A DNA stretch of 64,000 bases from Stratiolaelaps scimitus (taxonomy: Eukaryota > Arthropoda > Arachnida > Mesostigmata > Laelapidae), in the NCBI GenBank assembly GCA_019614645.1, contig JABWDB010000001.1, positions 13,185,501 through 13,249,500 on the forward strand. The letters run 5' to 3'. Every line of letters begins with the position of its first letter. The first letter of the stretch is position 1. Below the pieces are notes generated by a model. That model searched no databases and had not been told where the DNA came from. It saw nothing but the letters and a program-made list of their open reading frames with translations. Positions 1-11,230 of the stretch are shown here, one piece after another. Both the position numbers and the translations under genes were made by a program.

Positions 1-250
1 GTACAGGTTATTTAAACTATACTTCTTTTAGTGTTTCAATATATGAATGAATTGCTTCGCTTCACGTTAGCTTTCTAGTCTACTAATCCGCCCCGTAAGT
101 GCGGGGTTGCCCGTATCAGTGGTGTACACTGACACAAGGAACCCGTCACACCTGGCTACTCATGTTCAGTTTCGCTTGTACGGCAATTCAAGTTCGAAAG
201 CAACCGCAAACGATTACCCTTACGCAATCGTAGTATTATGAAGCCTACCG

Positions 251-322
251 ACAACAGCAGCAACAACAACGACAACAGCAGCATCAGCAGCAGCAGCAGC
301 AACAACAACAACAGCATCAACA
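251..322. repeat. CAG/CAA triplet repeat
   Basis: Imperfect CAG and CAA units. Read on the plus strand this gives a Ser/Asn-rich ORF, on the minus strand a Leu run. No flanking coding signal was seen. Confidence 0.9.
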
Positions 323-1848
323 TAGTACATACGACCACTAGGCGATTTCAACCCACTCTCAGCTCACCCCTCCTCTCTATTATATCTCTCTGTCTGGTGT
401 TGATGAACAACTGTTACAGGCTGTTGTAGGTTCCTTGAAGACGCGCCGTCGCCGGTCATCATCTAATCGCTACCCCTCGATCGATCATAACCTCTACGGA
501 GCGCGATTGACGAGCCCGCGTGCTCTCACGGATCTCACGGAAGTGGTGGCCCAATCCGTTGCTGATACAGCCGTCTCCGTCATCACTAGCGCGGTCGCTG
601 ATTCGCGTATTCACAGACGGAACCGAACGACACAATGCAGAACAGACAACGCCGCTGCGCGGCAACCGGGGGCGCGGGTATCCACTATGAATATATGAGA
701 GCCACAGTCCCACCATAAGCTTTCTAATACGACGTGAGTTCAGTCGTCTGGTGGGGCTGCTGCTGCTGCTGCGATGCTGCTCGATGCCGATGGGTCCCGC
801 TGGGGACAGTGGCAACTTCGAATGGCAGAAGCGTCCTTGGCTGCTGGGACGTCTCCTTCTTCGATTTTTTTTTTCTTGCTTTATTCTGTCCTCTTGTGTT
901 CCCGAGGGGGCACGCGAACAAGCGATCGAAGTCTAATAGCGGCGGCGGCGGCGGCGGCTGAAGCGGCCTATTTCGCGTTCGGTCGCATTCACCAGATATT
1001 CAGTAGGTAGCTAGAATGAGTAGTACACGGCGAAGCTTCGCACAACGCTGTTGAGAGCGAACAACTGAAGAAGCTGGGTGTACGCCACGGCTGCTGCTGC
1101 TGCTGTTGCTGCTCGAGGATGATGTCCGAAATGAAGACATCACATCGCCTGAGCTGTCCTGACCTGTCTTCATCATCTCCCGCGGACAGTTGCTCTTTTC
1201 TCCCGTATCGCGGAGAAGTGAGTTGAGTTGTTGAGGAGTTTGGCGGCTGTGTCATTTAGTAACCTGAGCAATCGGTGGATGTGGTCGGACGAGATGCATG
1301 GTGGGTGACTCTCCGGTCGAGACCCCGAAACGGAGGCGCGCCGATGAACCATCTCTGGGCCCTTGTGCAACAACCGAACACTTTGAATCTCGAAATAAAG
1401 CGAAGAAAATGACAACGTCTGAGCCACGTTGCTCGCTTAATTCGATGCTCAATCATCGTCCACAAGAGCGAGTGTATCTATCTATCTATCTATGGTCAAG
1501 CGTGGCCGAATCGCCGTATTGTTGCTGTGCAAAAGCGGTGCTGCTCGTTACCTACCGTTGTCCGCTCTGGCAAAAACCACAGCAACGACCGACTGGGTAA
1601 TCACATGGACTTACACCGGGGCCCAATCGCCGAGGCTGTCAGGGCCCGCCTCCGCGGCAGCCTCCGAACTTAATCGGTCTGCGCCCAGAGATCCTTGTCG
1701 CCGAGGAGGAATCGATGAATCGCCCTATCGATGATGAGCCATGTGCGATAACAACACCAGAACGCACAACAACAACAAGAACAACAATAACGCTACATGT
1801 GTTGTCAATTAACTGCCGCAGACGAGCGATTGGATATAATAGTTTGAT

Positions 1849-1889
1849 TCTCTCTCTCTCTCTCTTACTCTCTCTCTTTCTCTCTCTCT
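1849..1889. repeat. (TC)n microsatellite
   Basis: Dinucleotide TC run with a few interruptions. Confidence 0.9.
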
Positions 1890-3256
1890 ACGTTAGTGAG
1901 AGCCCACTGCGATTGGTCTCATCTAAGCAACATCACCATCATCATTTGGTTGCTAGCATTGCAAATGTACAATTATAATGGTCACAATAACAATAATAAT
2001 AATACAGTAACACCCGGTAGACTGATAGATAGATAGTAACAATAATAATCTTAGTAATTACTGGGTTTTCAGATAATGATGACGCTCATCGGGAAGATCC
2101 TAATAATACTAATAATAAGAATAGTATCCGCAGTGGCATAATTCGTGCAGTACTACGATGTGGTCGAGCAGTTCATAGTCGATCTCTCGGATATTCCTCG
2201 GAGGTGAACGCTCCGTTCTTCAGAATGGGTGCCACAGACATTGAACTGGAGCAATGCCCGGCCAGCGGAGGGTTATCACAGAAAATGTGTGTTTCCAAAA
2301 GTTCATAAATTGCTGTGAAAATTAGATACATGTTATTATATAACGGAATTCGTTATATATTTATAGTAGTAGTAGTAGTAGTAGTTAGTTGGCTGAAGAT
2401 CCAAATCCGTTCATCTATATGGAAAGTATCGGTAAACGTGCCTGATGAGAACCGAAAATGATTGTCGATAGGGCGGCCAACCCAATAGCATAGCTAATTG
2501 TTTCTTCCCTTCTTTCTAACCTTAACAGCTAGGCATACCTTTTTTTGAAAATGACTTAAATGCATTCCGTGACCGGTTCAGCATGGCAAAGCTCATTCCA
2601 TCGGCTCTCATTTTGCGGACAAACATTTGCGCATAAACATTGCTATGACCCTAAAATCGAGAGGCGTCGGTTGTCAGCTATTCATCATACTAATGCGAGA
2701 AAAACTGTGAAAGCCTATCCCAGCTGCCGCCGCTGACACTGGAAAGTGGATCTGAGGGGCGTAAATAGCCTGACGAATGTTTAGTGTTCGTCGTTGCGCC
2801 GAAGGCAGCCACAACAAAAAATGTCTAGATATTTCACACGGATTTTCTTTATTTGTCTCTTCCTTAATGAATCGAAGCACCTCCATCCTAGTCAATACGC
2901 ATCGTGTTCCTAATCAACTCCAAGCATCGCCCACAAAGCAAAGTCGTTCAACGTCTGTCCCCAAGTCAAACAACTGACAACAACAGCCTTTTTTCTTGAT
3001 CCTGTGGAAGCGCAACGTGTATCCAATTCATAGACTCGCCCGTCGTAAACACATCCACGCCGACGATGGCATTTATTCGATTTCGTTGCCTCGATTGACT
3101 CAATCTCGTCAACAAGCGAAAACTTCAGCGACTTCTGGCAAAGGGAAGTGAAGCAATCCTTTTGATAACAATAGATCCCCTTGTGGCTACAGTACCATCG
3201 CTTGCTCGGCATCAGGCGTATCTATCACCAGATGTTCTACTACCTACGATATATAT

Positions 3257-3292
3257 AAAAAAAAAAAAAAAAATTTATATATATATATATAC
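3257..3292. repeat. A17 homopolymer followed by (TA)n
   Basis: Seventeen A residues, TTT, then a TA run. The A run could be the tail of an old retroposed copy, but no element is recognisable upstream. Confidence 0.85.
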
Positions 3293-5761
3293 ATATAGTA
3301 GAGTACAGCATCGTGCAGCAGTGATAGAACAGTGGCCGTATTATAGAGCGTTGATAGCCATGTATGCATTTGCTATTATTCGTATTGGCGTTGCTGGGGT
3401 AGTGGTGCTATCTACCATTATTATATTATGTTGTGCGGCCATACAGCATTTAGGATTTCTTGTTCATTGTTGCCGTCGTTGCTGCAGCAGTAGTAGTCAG
3501 GGTGCTTGTTGATTTGCGTATCGGCTTACTTAAACTTGAGGCTACCAAACTGTGTGCTTCACTGCAAGCCAAATCGTCAGTCAGACAACAGCCATTCTGC
3601 GATAGCACTAGTGCTGCCACAGCGTAGTTGAGTCGTTCGCGCAGTTGCGCCGGCTGATTGCAGCCGCCGCCGCGCCACCGCCAGCGCCGCGTAGACCCGA
3701 AGCGAGGGCGCGTCTGCAGGAGCAAAATGACGCCGCCGCCGCCGTCAACGAATTGCAATTTGTCTTCGTGAGAATCTTCGAAGAGCCGGCGACTGCGGTT
3801 TCGGCTAAAAATCCCTGCTGATCATTCCCTGGCCGATTTCATTTGTTCCGAGAGAAAGCGAGAAAAATCAATGAACAAACGAACGAACGAGAAGAGAAGA
3901 AAGAGCCTGGCTAGCCAGAAGCCAACCGGCGGCGGCGGCGAGTTAGAGACCCGTGGCCAAATCGACGTATATGGCAACTTCTACACATAAAACTCCCCTG
4001 CACCTGTAAGCAGAAATATCCGAAATCCTCTCATCGGTGACCCTCGAGACGGAGCATAGCAAAGCACATTGGCAAGCAGCGCAACCCATCGAGCGGTGAC
4101 TAGTACCATGGTGTTACGGTGAGCCGTATCGTGCAACGCTTGTTATGGACACGGAAGGCTACTCAGACGGCACACACGACGCGGAGCAGAAAGGCAGATA
4201 ATCATGCGATTGTCATTACGAAGTTATTAAGCCACATGTGAACTTCGATTGTCGGGGTGTCGATGTCGGTCGATGATCGACTACGATAACACGACTCGAT
4301 AGAAAATCTGAATCAGTTTTCGGCGAAACCTACCCTCGAGCCTGTATATCGTGGTCCACTTCCAAAACACGAAGTGATCTCCAAAGAAACATTGTTAGGG
4401 AGGGACAACACACAACAGCTCTGCAAAATGTACTATATATATATAGACACACCTCCGCTAAGATAGATTATTTATTATTCTGATTTGAACCAAGTATGTA
4501 CCCTCTTTTGCCGGGTATAGGCTTCTTTGTGTGTGTGTGTGTGTGAAGTATAATGCAAGTTTCGTTATTTTATGATATTATAAATATCAGATGATATATT
4601 ATCCGTTGGCATATGATGACGCCATATATCTACATATGCAATAAAATTAATTCGTTTCCCAATGGGTTGATGACGTGTCAAAGGTTAGCTTTTGGTCTCA
4701 TGCATGATCTAACTAATCATATTGGTGGTCTGACGTAATTGAATTGCAATTAAGCACGAATTTTTTATTTAGTACTGTCCCTCGTTTCCAAATCAAAAAT
4801 TGTCCTGTTCCTGTAAAGACGAAGCGGCACTGCGCACCCGGCACCGTAGAGATCCTCAAGTCACCTATGAGACGTAGACAGGAGCGACGTCTCGCTATTA
4901 TTCATTCAAATTCATAGATTTGTACTACAAGTTCACCACGATAATCAGCCAGCGAACGAAACGACCCGACCGCTGATTCAGTCCCATACGAATTTCATGC
5001 CCTCTCTCTTCTCTAACGAAAACAACGGAAAGACGTGTACACTGGTGGCGTTGAAGAGCACACGAAGAAGAAGAAGAATAAGAAGAATTCGGCTGTTCCA
5101 CATTGTCACGTACCTCCAGGCATACCACCTAGCCAGCTGCAGATAGAAAAATCGATTGATCATACATCGCACATTGGCAACAATTGCCAATTCGCCAAAA
5201 TGTATTTGCACACAAATACAAAACATTTTGTCCAGCCGCATTTCTGATGTTTCTGACATTCGTCCAACGTCTGTCGTCATCGCGTGATAACACTGATCTA
5301 TAATGAGATGGTGCGCGCCGCGGTGCGATCCCTCGAAATTATGCGGTACCTCACCGGGGCACTGTTCGCTTTACTTCAGTTGCTCGCCCGCTATGCGCTT
5401 GTTGGGTCGCACTCGTTGGCATTCACATACTGGTGGAGTTCCCGGTCGCCTGTTGCTGAGTATTGTCTGTGCTGGCTCTGCTGCTGTTGCTGTTGCTGCT
5501 GGCGTTCGCTCGATTCCGTTGTATTTGGACCCCGATCATGGCTGAACAATGCTATTACAATCAAGTGGCCTAAGTTAACGCCCCGTCATCGCGTCCCGAG
5601 CGTGATGCGTCGTGGTGCACTCAATCGATGCCGTTCACTCGGTGCAGCTGATGTCGTTTTTATCCCAACTTTGGGGTGTCTTCTCGGTTGATCCGACTCG
5701 GATTCGGTTGGACGTCTACGGGACTGGACGGAGCCGGTCAGGTGATCTGGTCTGTCCAGTT

Positions 5762-5813
5762 CGTTTATTGGCGCACTTAGTCAATAAACGCTGATGCGCT
5801 GTTGGCGCATCAG
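5762..5813. repeat. Two abutting perfect inverted repeats
   Basis: CGTTTATTG (5762-5770) pairs with CAATAAACG (5782-5790). With no gap, CTGATGCGC (5791-5799) pairs with GCGCATCAG (5805-5813). Loops are 11 and 5 nt. Confidence 0.9.
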
Positions 5814-8800
5814 TTGTTATTATGTGGACGCTACGAAATCCGCATGGAATCCATTCGGGAAAGTCTCGGAAAGAACGTCATTGATGCGGCAATGATCTCA
5901 TGTTTTTGTGACTTGTTTTCATACCGGTGTCATTACTTTGCTCTGTTCATAACAAAATGTGTGCAATGACAACATATTATAGAGCATGTGACACATTTGA
6001 GTATACTATGGGAAAAGCACACGAATATATTTACTTGGGGAGATAAAAATTCAGCCAATCGTAAAGTCAGCCACAGTAACAAAGAACGTGTAAAACAGAG
6101 CCAGTGATTTCAACTTGAATATCAACACCGTGGCTATCAGTCGTTGACCTGTTCCATATTTGTTACTATTTCGTCATATATATGTAGTTATTGAGCTCAG
6201 TGAGATCTCATTTGAACTTTTGGCGGCATCTCATATGATACCGTTAGTGTCATATGCGCCGCTGTATTTTCGTTCCATATATGTTTCAAACATCCTTACA
6301 TGAAGCCATAACCAACTGTGGGAAAATCTGTCGAAAGTTAAATGAGTCTTCGCTGACGATATATTACAATTCGATAGTGTGAGTTGTGATTCATCCTCAG
6401 TGCAACGTGACCTTGTAGATCAGACGAAATTCGACACACCTATTTGTACGTGGGTATCTAAAGGATTTGTAGGACACCCTGTTTGTCTAATTGAGCATTC
6501 GAAGGTCGCAAGAGATTCCGTTATTCGTATGCTTACCTACTCATATCATGGGGAATATTTAATTCGATTATTGAATTTACTGCTTGAAACACTATGATAT
6601 AATTAGCGGCGTGAAACATTAACGTATCTTTGGCTTATATCCCCACATTCACCGAAGTCCTGGTCTGCCATTCTCTGTCCGATTGCGCCTCGTCCTTCCG
6701 GAGAAAGACCTCGAGAAAGGATGAAGCCTGCGGCATATTCAGCGAACCAGAAACACCTTCCATATTAAACCTGCTCAATAGGTACCTACCGTAACAACTT
6801 CCAATAACTTCCCCCATGATTAGTAACTATTTAGCGGGGGCATTCGTTCGCGACAAGTTACGAGCACCACACGTATCCGTGAAACGTTGTCACGTCTCGA
6901 AGTTCCTCGACTGAACACGCTGTTTCTCTCGCTACATCGCCAATGGAGATTCTCTTCGATCTGCCAGGCAGCCCGCGCGACTAGAGCAGCAGCAGCAGCA
7001 GCCGCAATAGCAGAAGCCGCCAGAGGCTCAAGCAAGCAGAAAGGATCTGCCCTACCCGTTACAGATCTATACAATACCTTGACAGCGAACATTCGTTGTT
7101 GGGTTGTTGGTTTCGCCGACGCTGACCGTCATAGGGGGCAGACAGACAGTTGGTGGTTCACGCCGCTGTTGCTGCTGCTGCCAATCGATGAATTTGGGGG
7201 TCCTGCGACGCGGCGTCTCCTCACTGACGAACACGTCACGCAAGGGAGTGATCTGTCGACGTTTTCGGCGACGGTTAACCATCCATCGATTCGCCGTCTA
7301 TGAACGCCACTTCTGCTCATTTCTCTGTGAGTGACCGCTCTCTTCTGGCCAGCCGGACTCCTGCTTGCTATTTTGTTTTTGGTATATCGTCTGTACAAGC
7401 GACAGTGATGATGAAGACACGAGGGGAGGGTCCGCTATATATGGCCGCTATTTAGACTGGCCGTAGAGTCAGCAAGCCAGCCAGCCAGCCAACCAGCCGT
7501 CATCGAGGAACGAACGACGAGATAGTCGTCAATTGTGTGTATGGTGCCACGGTCGCGATCATCGCAACAACAGCAATAATAATAATAACAATAATAACAC
7601 CACCACCACCACCACCACTACCACCACTTATAATTGAGACATCCTCGAAGTGAGATTGCTTGGATGGCTGGCTGGCTACGACATTATCAGCGATGGCACT
7701 GATGGTGACTCCAGTGCTGATGATGATTATGACGGTGATGAATGATCATGATTGCGATGATGCCAGCAACCCCCAACAACATCATGCTACATATCTAATA
7801 ACAACGCTTATAATAGCTGCAGAAGCAGCAACGGCATACAGCGGGAACATCTATGATGACGACAACGATGACAACAACGGCGTCTAGGGCGGCAGCGACG
7901 ACAGCGAACGGAAACAACTGATAACAACAACGAGAGTATGCACGGACACTCATGGATAAAATTTGTGTTCAGCTGCGGACGGCTAGGCCAGGTAAGGTGG
8001 GTGGAGGAAGTTCAGTGAAACTCGAATGAATATCCAACACACGTTATACATGAACACGAATGTTTCATTTGCCATTGGTCGATTGGCCGGCAACACAATT
8101 GTGCATTGTTAACGTTACCTGATTTCGATTATATCGAGCAAACATTATACGAAGTGAGCCTGGTGCAGAGAGACCAACCAGTGCAACAAAGGTCCCGACT
8201 ATGAACCAGAAAACCAAGAGAGTATTAGGCTATGGCTTCTGTCTGCTTCCTACGAATCGGCGCTTGTAAAAATTCACGTTTGTAATCAAGTCTTGGCTCC
8301 AGCTTTCATTGGCTTTGATCGTTGAATGCTTTCGACTTCTTTCTGGAAGAAGACGACGACACTCGATGACGAGTGAACGCAAACTAGCAAAAACCTGCTG
8401 ACAACCTTCTTGAATTCGACGACGATTCGGTGTGTGCGTTACCTGAACAGGCGTGTGGCTGATTCATCGTATCCTGAGGACACAGGGATGGTTGTGCTGG
8501 CAACCTGTCAAGCCAGATTATCTCGGCTGGCCGAACAGTTCCTTTTGGCCCAGTTCGACTGTGATACTTGAGGGGGTGACATACCATGTGTAAGACTCCA
8601 GCCGACTCCTGACGTACGAGTTTCACAGTTTCGATGTGCCAGCAAATGTATACCGACGTACACAGAGCGAGAGAGTGGGGCAAAACGCCGGCCTATTCAA
8701 TGACACTATTTAATTGAAACAACGTCAAAGAAAATCGGTTTCTGGGGGGATACGAAGCCTCGCTTCGCTAACGGACGAAGTGGTCATGCTCATAATTTGT

Positions 8801-9230
8801 TTTGTTTTCCTAGCTCCATGTTATGCCCCGTGGTGTTCCCTGAACATGTGCCAGTCACTACTGTATGTATAATCGTTCGTCACAGAGCTTCTAGTGCCTT
8901 CGATGCTGAAAGGTGGTCCGCCCTTCTGTCACAAGCGAAGCACTGCCCTGCAGACTGAACGTTACCGCGTTCTGCAGTTGCCCCCGTGGGCTTCCAGAGG
9001 GCGCCACGAGTCCGGGCCAGCTCAGAGAGGGCCCATCGCGGAGAGAGTCAAGCAAGAGGCATCGAATTAGAAGCAACACCACAGCGTTTGTGTTTCGTAT
9101 AACAACACAATAGGGACAATAGGGAAACTTGTAAAATGGAAATAAAATATATTTCCCTGAATATATCAATGTACATATATATATATATATACGTTCAGTC
9201 TTATATATATATATATTCATAGGTGGGTGT
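5814..9230. other. Non-coding DNA, downstream region
   Basis: No recognisable gene. ORFs of 60-138 codons occur (for example 6887-7303 plus) but carry Ala runs from GCA/GCC repeats and no domain. Mixed AAT and CAC triplet runs lie at 7573-7628, and two (TA)n tracts at 9175-9191 and 9202-9216. Confidence 0.55.
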
Positions 9231-10058
9231 GAAAAATAATGTGTATATTTTCAATGCACTTTAATTATAGAGTAAGCAAAAAATGGCAAATATAATAGTA
9301 GTAATAATGTGAATACCAACGGCCGTTTTAGAAAAAAGCATTTCTCTTAGTTTCAGTTCACTTCGATTCATATACTCGTAGCGTGTCGATTTTCAAAAGT
9401 TACTTTTTCAACGATGTTCGTGATTGGTCCAATTATTGAAAAGCCTAAAAACGCTATATATTATGGTATATGAAGTTTTGACGCAGGCGAATATATCGAG
9501 AGCATAACTAGAAGCACAGTTGCCAACAGCGATGTTTTATTTTATCGTAGTACCCCTTCTGAAGTATAATGTTTGAATATTTTGTTATTCACTGTATTTA
9601 CATACAGTTAACTGTATGTAAATATAGTAAATAACGAAATATTCAAAAATTATGTCTGACTAAAATAAAAGTTTGCCGAAAATAATTCTTCAGTTAGACG
9701 GAGATAGATTTGTACTTACACACGTATTCTATGAGTAGCTATCAAGCAACTTTATTGTGGCATACAGCTATTGCTAAATCACGCTGTGTGTCGCAAAATT
9801 TCGTTGTCGATGAGAGTGGCAACGAAGTGGACATACCGTTCCTTGACATCGGGCGTCTCATAGAGTGAATCTTCAGTTCGGTGATCATCAACAGCGTGCC
9901 ATCGATAATGGATGAAGCAAAGTCGGCAGAGTTTAACGAATATTTCTACTTCAGGTAGTTATTTAATGATTTTTCACAAATCGTTAACAAGCATTTTTCT
10001 ATGCTTTTAAAAAATACATATAATATGAGAAATCTACCCCAAGTGTCACTGCTTTTCA

Positions 10059-10089
<31 letters not shown>

Positions 10090-11230
10090 AGCGGGATATA
10101 ACGATGCGAACAGGAAATGTTGATAATAGCCACCGTCGATTAGTTTGCACTGTAGACTCTACTTTTAGAACAATGGTTTGTCGTTCTTTTGAGCGATCTA
10201 GTTTTCTAGCGGCAGTCCACCGCAGTTATATCTGCGTTAAATGCTTTCGAAATATCGGCTAAACGTGTATGTGCTGGCAGCCGTAATATCGACCTCCTGG
10301 ACTCTTCTGTTCTATATTGAATTTCTTTCTGCCTGATTTTTATGTTCTCTGATAAAGCTTTACAAAGGGCCTCACTGCATGTTGATATCTAGAGACTGAG
10401 ATGTGTATTTTTTTGTGGTATTTTTTTGTACAAGATTGTTTTGGCTTTTTGCATTGACTGTAGTGTGAACTGGGTAGAATATCACTTCGGGACGATAATT
10501 TTGAGAGCCGTTGAAACGTTCTGAAATGGATGTCTGACATTTTGACAAGAATATTCGATTATTTCGAACGAACATTTCTTGGAAAAGGTGTAATTCACGG
10601 AGAGGATTTCTAATGAAGATGAAATCCCTCAATTAGATAAGGGTGTTGAGTGTGCTCCCAAACAGCAGGTTTTGAAGCATTCCCTATGGAAGTTACCTAC
10701 TACATACAGACCCCCCATGTTCGAAGTTAGCTGCTCTCTGATAGCTTCTTAGGAGACTGTGGTGTTTCACTCGAAATTCATCGCGATGGTGAGAGAAAAA
10801 TAGCTCAGTTAGAGGGACACACTTCAAATGTGAATTTCTTTCCATACAAATAACTGAATGGATATATCTAAACAAATCTAATGAATGTTTTTCCAAAGCC
10901 GACCCAAAGATTGATTATTCATCCAGAAATGTTTAACCAAGCCTTAAACGCCTTTTGTGCTCGGCCGAACGGTTCTATAATTTTTTGCATGTAGACTCCT
11001 TTTTTTGTTGAATAACAGCAGTGTATATATAATGATTGCAGTGTCAAGCCCGGCAGTTCGACGGGGGGTCGCCAGACGAGAGGCATTATTCACAAATGTT
11101 GTTAAGGGCTGTTTTTTTTTGTTTCGTCTGAGGACAATGAGTATATACGTCAAAAATGGAAAGCATATTTGCTAATGTGTCTCTTGGCAACGCCTACTGG
11201 GTTTGGTCAATCTCAATTTTGCGCTGGATA
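9231..11230. other. AT-rich block, possibly degraded repeat DNA
   Basis: Visibly more AT-rich than its flanks. It contains a long foldback at 9566-9653, a short coding-like island at 9731-9952 with an in-frame stop, and (TA)n at 10060-10086. Minus-strand ORFs at 10372-10632 and 10693-10896 show no known domain. An old mobile element would explain this, but no transposase or target-site duplication is visible. Confidence 0.4.
9566..9653. repeat. Near-perfect foldback (inverted repeat without spacer)
   Basis: Arms 9572-9609 and 9610-9647 are reverse complements over 38 nt with about three mismatches, meeting at GTTAAC. Weaker pairing extends a few bases further on each side. No clear target-site duplication. 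Confidence 0.9.

Larger units (their letters stand above)
1..5700. other. Non-coding DNA with simple repeats
   Basis: No convincing coding exon. It holds a CAG/CAA run (251-322), (TATC)n at 1474-1492, (TC)n at 1849-1889, (TAG)n at 2364-2386, an A17 run followed by (TA)n at 3257-3292, and (GT)n at 4529-4545. The short ORFs are Leu/Gln/Ala runs produced by the triplet repeats. Confidence 0.6.
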
